DNA of 62,143 nucleotides, taken from assembly GCA_000824785.1 (NCBI GenBank), contig CCNB01000023.1:3566-65708 (forward strand), read 5' to 3'. The notes under the pieces were generated by a model. That model ran no database searches and was not told the origin of the DNA. It worked only from the letters and a program-made list of their open reading frames with translations. A program made the translations under genes and the position numbers. This stretch comes from Mesorhizobium plurifarium (GTDB taxonomy: Bacteria; Pseudomonadota; Alphaproteobacteria; Rhizobiales; Rhizobiaceae). The stretch's first letter is position 1. Each line of letters starts with the position of its first letter. Below, one piece after another: positions 61,658 through 62,143 of the stretch.

Positions 61658-61984
61658 TCAGCTTCGTTCGCCCGAGTCTCGCATTTCCTCAATTTCTTCC
61701 GGCTCCTTGTCGTCCATTTCGGCGATCTCGTTGCGAGCCTTGTCGTTCGACTTGATCAGCTCATCGAGTTTCGCCTGCAGGGCTTGGGTGTCACGATGCT
61801 CGGCCCTTTGGATAAGCAGCGTCATCGCCCAAGTGATCAGCGTCGCGACGCCGTGCCAGTCAAGCGTTTCCCGCTCGAAGACAAACCAAGAAACAGTATA
61901 GCCGCCCAGAATTAAAAAGGCCGCCGGTCGGGACGTCAGCGTGCCGACCTTGGTCAGCGCTTCTCGAAGCTGCAACGTTGCCAT
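61658..61984 (-). CDS. low-affinity iron permease family protein
   Basis: This 108-residue membrane protein shows the Iron_permease (PF04120) pattern: SRPAAFLILGGYTVSWFVF, LITWAMTLLIQRAEHRDTQALQAKLDELI, then an acidic tail. It has two hydrophobic segments and is shorter than fungal Fet4, as is usual for bacterial members, whose iron transport is unproven. A perfect EcfG consensus ends only 7 bases before the ATG, so the mRNA is probably leaderless or nearly so. Confidence 0.88.
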   Translation of the reverse strand: MATLQLREALTKVGTLTSRPAAFLILGGYTVSWFVFERETLDWHGVATLITWAMTLLIQRAEHRDTQALQAKLDELIKSNDKARNEIAEMDDKEPEEIEEMRDSGERS

Positions 61985-61991
61985 GCCTGGG

Positions 61992-62016
61992 AACGGCTGA
62001 GGGCAATGCGGGTTCC
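61992..62016 (-). promoter_or_regulatory. perfect EcfG consensus promoter of the iron-permease-family gene
   Basis: On the minus strand: GGAAC (62016-62012), 16 bases, CGTT (61995-61992), an exact match to the general-stress consensus. The start codon begins 8 bases after the -10. Confidence 0.75.
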
Positions 62017-62047
62017 CGCAGGGTCGGTTCGTCGATCCCAGGCAGAG

Positions 62048-62143
62048 TCACTTATTAAGTCCGTTCGCCATGTCCAGATGGTGCTGCAGATGCGGCAATG
62101 TCGCCCCCGCCCAGGCCTTTAGATCGGGCTGATCGCCGCCCTC
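62048..62143 (-). CDS. C-terminal end of a DUF4142-like protein (partial)
   Basis: The last 31 codons of a minus-strand gene enter the window from the right. The residues DLKAWAGATLPHLQHHLDMA match the conserved end of DUF4142, a periplasmic ferritin-like four-helix group often linked to stress. The 5' part lies outside the window. It stops 63 bases before the iron-permease-family start, so it is the upstream neighbour in the same direction. Confidence 0.65.
   Translation of the reverse strand, partial: EGGDQPDLKAWAGATLPHLQHHLDMANGLNK

Noticed and set aside
61521..61694. Possible minus-strand gene remnant (about 57 codons, with LYLGEFIRGFLETVRSRPLE)
   Set aside because: The residues look protein-like and the frame ends cleanly, but it has no start codon with a ribosome site, overlaps the end of the iron-permease-family gene and matches no family I recognise. 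A homology search could revive it as a pseudogene.

Overview
The window looks like chromosomal DNA of a Rhizobiales alphaproteobacterium, most likely Mesorhizobium or a close relative. The basis is GC-rich coding sequence, a zwf-pgl-edd Entner-Doudoroff operon, a ScfR-type regulator beside isocitrate lyase, a PdhS-like cell-cycle kinase under a perfect CtrA box, intergenic palindromes of the kind common in rhizobia, and a tRNA-His with the alphaproteobacterial acceptor end (G1-U72, A73, no G-1). The genus is inferred from memory of these features, not from a search.

Layout. 0.1-5.7 kb: a minus-strand type I secretion operon (TolC, LapB/LssB-like ABC exporter, HlyD adaptor) ending in a ribbon-helix-helix protein with a PAS-like tail; no substrate is visible. 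6.1-9.8 kb: a SAF-domain dehydrogenase convergent with a complete galactitol-type PTS EII set (IIB, IIA, IIC), flanked by two copies of an intergenic repeat. 10.2-11.0 kb: proC. 11.1-20.4 kb: a surface-polysaccharide cluster with polymerase, glycosyltransferases, DUF6492 protein, flippase and a chain-length protein with a Pro-rich, Tyr-clustered tail. 20.6-25.0 kb: folD, a GlxA/AraC regulator, a secreted vWA protein and a HigBA-type toxin-antitoxin pair. 25.1-30.2 kb: zwf-pgl-edd and a divergent SDR. 30.2-35.5 kb: a Mur-ligase-like protein with a cysteine cluster, an SH3b protein and puuB/puuA. 35.6-41.3 kb: a HAD phosphatase, a MerR regulator, a degenerate receiver protein, aceA with a small partner, and the ScfR regulator. 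41.5-47.1 kb: a DMT exporter, a repeat block and a potFGHI-type polyamine ABC operon. 47.1-56.2 kb: AsmA, acetoacetate-CoA ligase, a candidate structured RNA, a 1337-residue PdhS-like kinase and a phasin. 56.25-56.6 kb: a three-hairpin small RNA whose loops all carry an anti-Shine-Dalgarno sequence, then tRNA-His. 56.8-62.1 kb: a cluster of peroxiredoxin, Rieske-FAD oxidoreductase, NAD(P)-binding protein, quinone oxidoreductase, iron-permease-family protein and the end of a DUF4142 gene. Its five complete transcription units each carry an EcfG-like general-stress promoter (GGAAC-N16-NGTT).

Functional themes. Polyamine uptake (pot) and breakdown (puu) lie about 7.5 kb apart. AceA, ScfR, acetoacetate-CoA ligase and the phasin together fit PHB/acetyl-CoA metabolism. 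The most interesting stretches are 56.2-62.1 kb (anti-SD sRNA plus stress cluster), the CtrA-controlled kinase, the unusual sugar PTS, and several domain combinations (RHH-PAS, Mur ligase with CX4CX5CX2C, kinase-less polysaccharide co-polymerase with a Tyr cluster).
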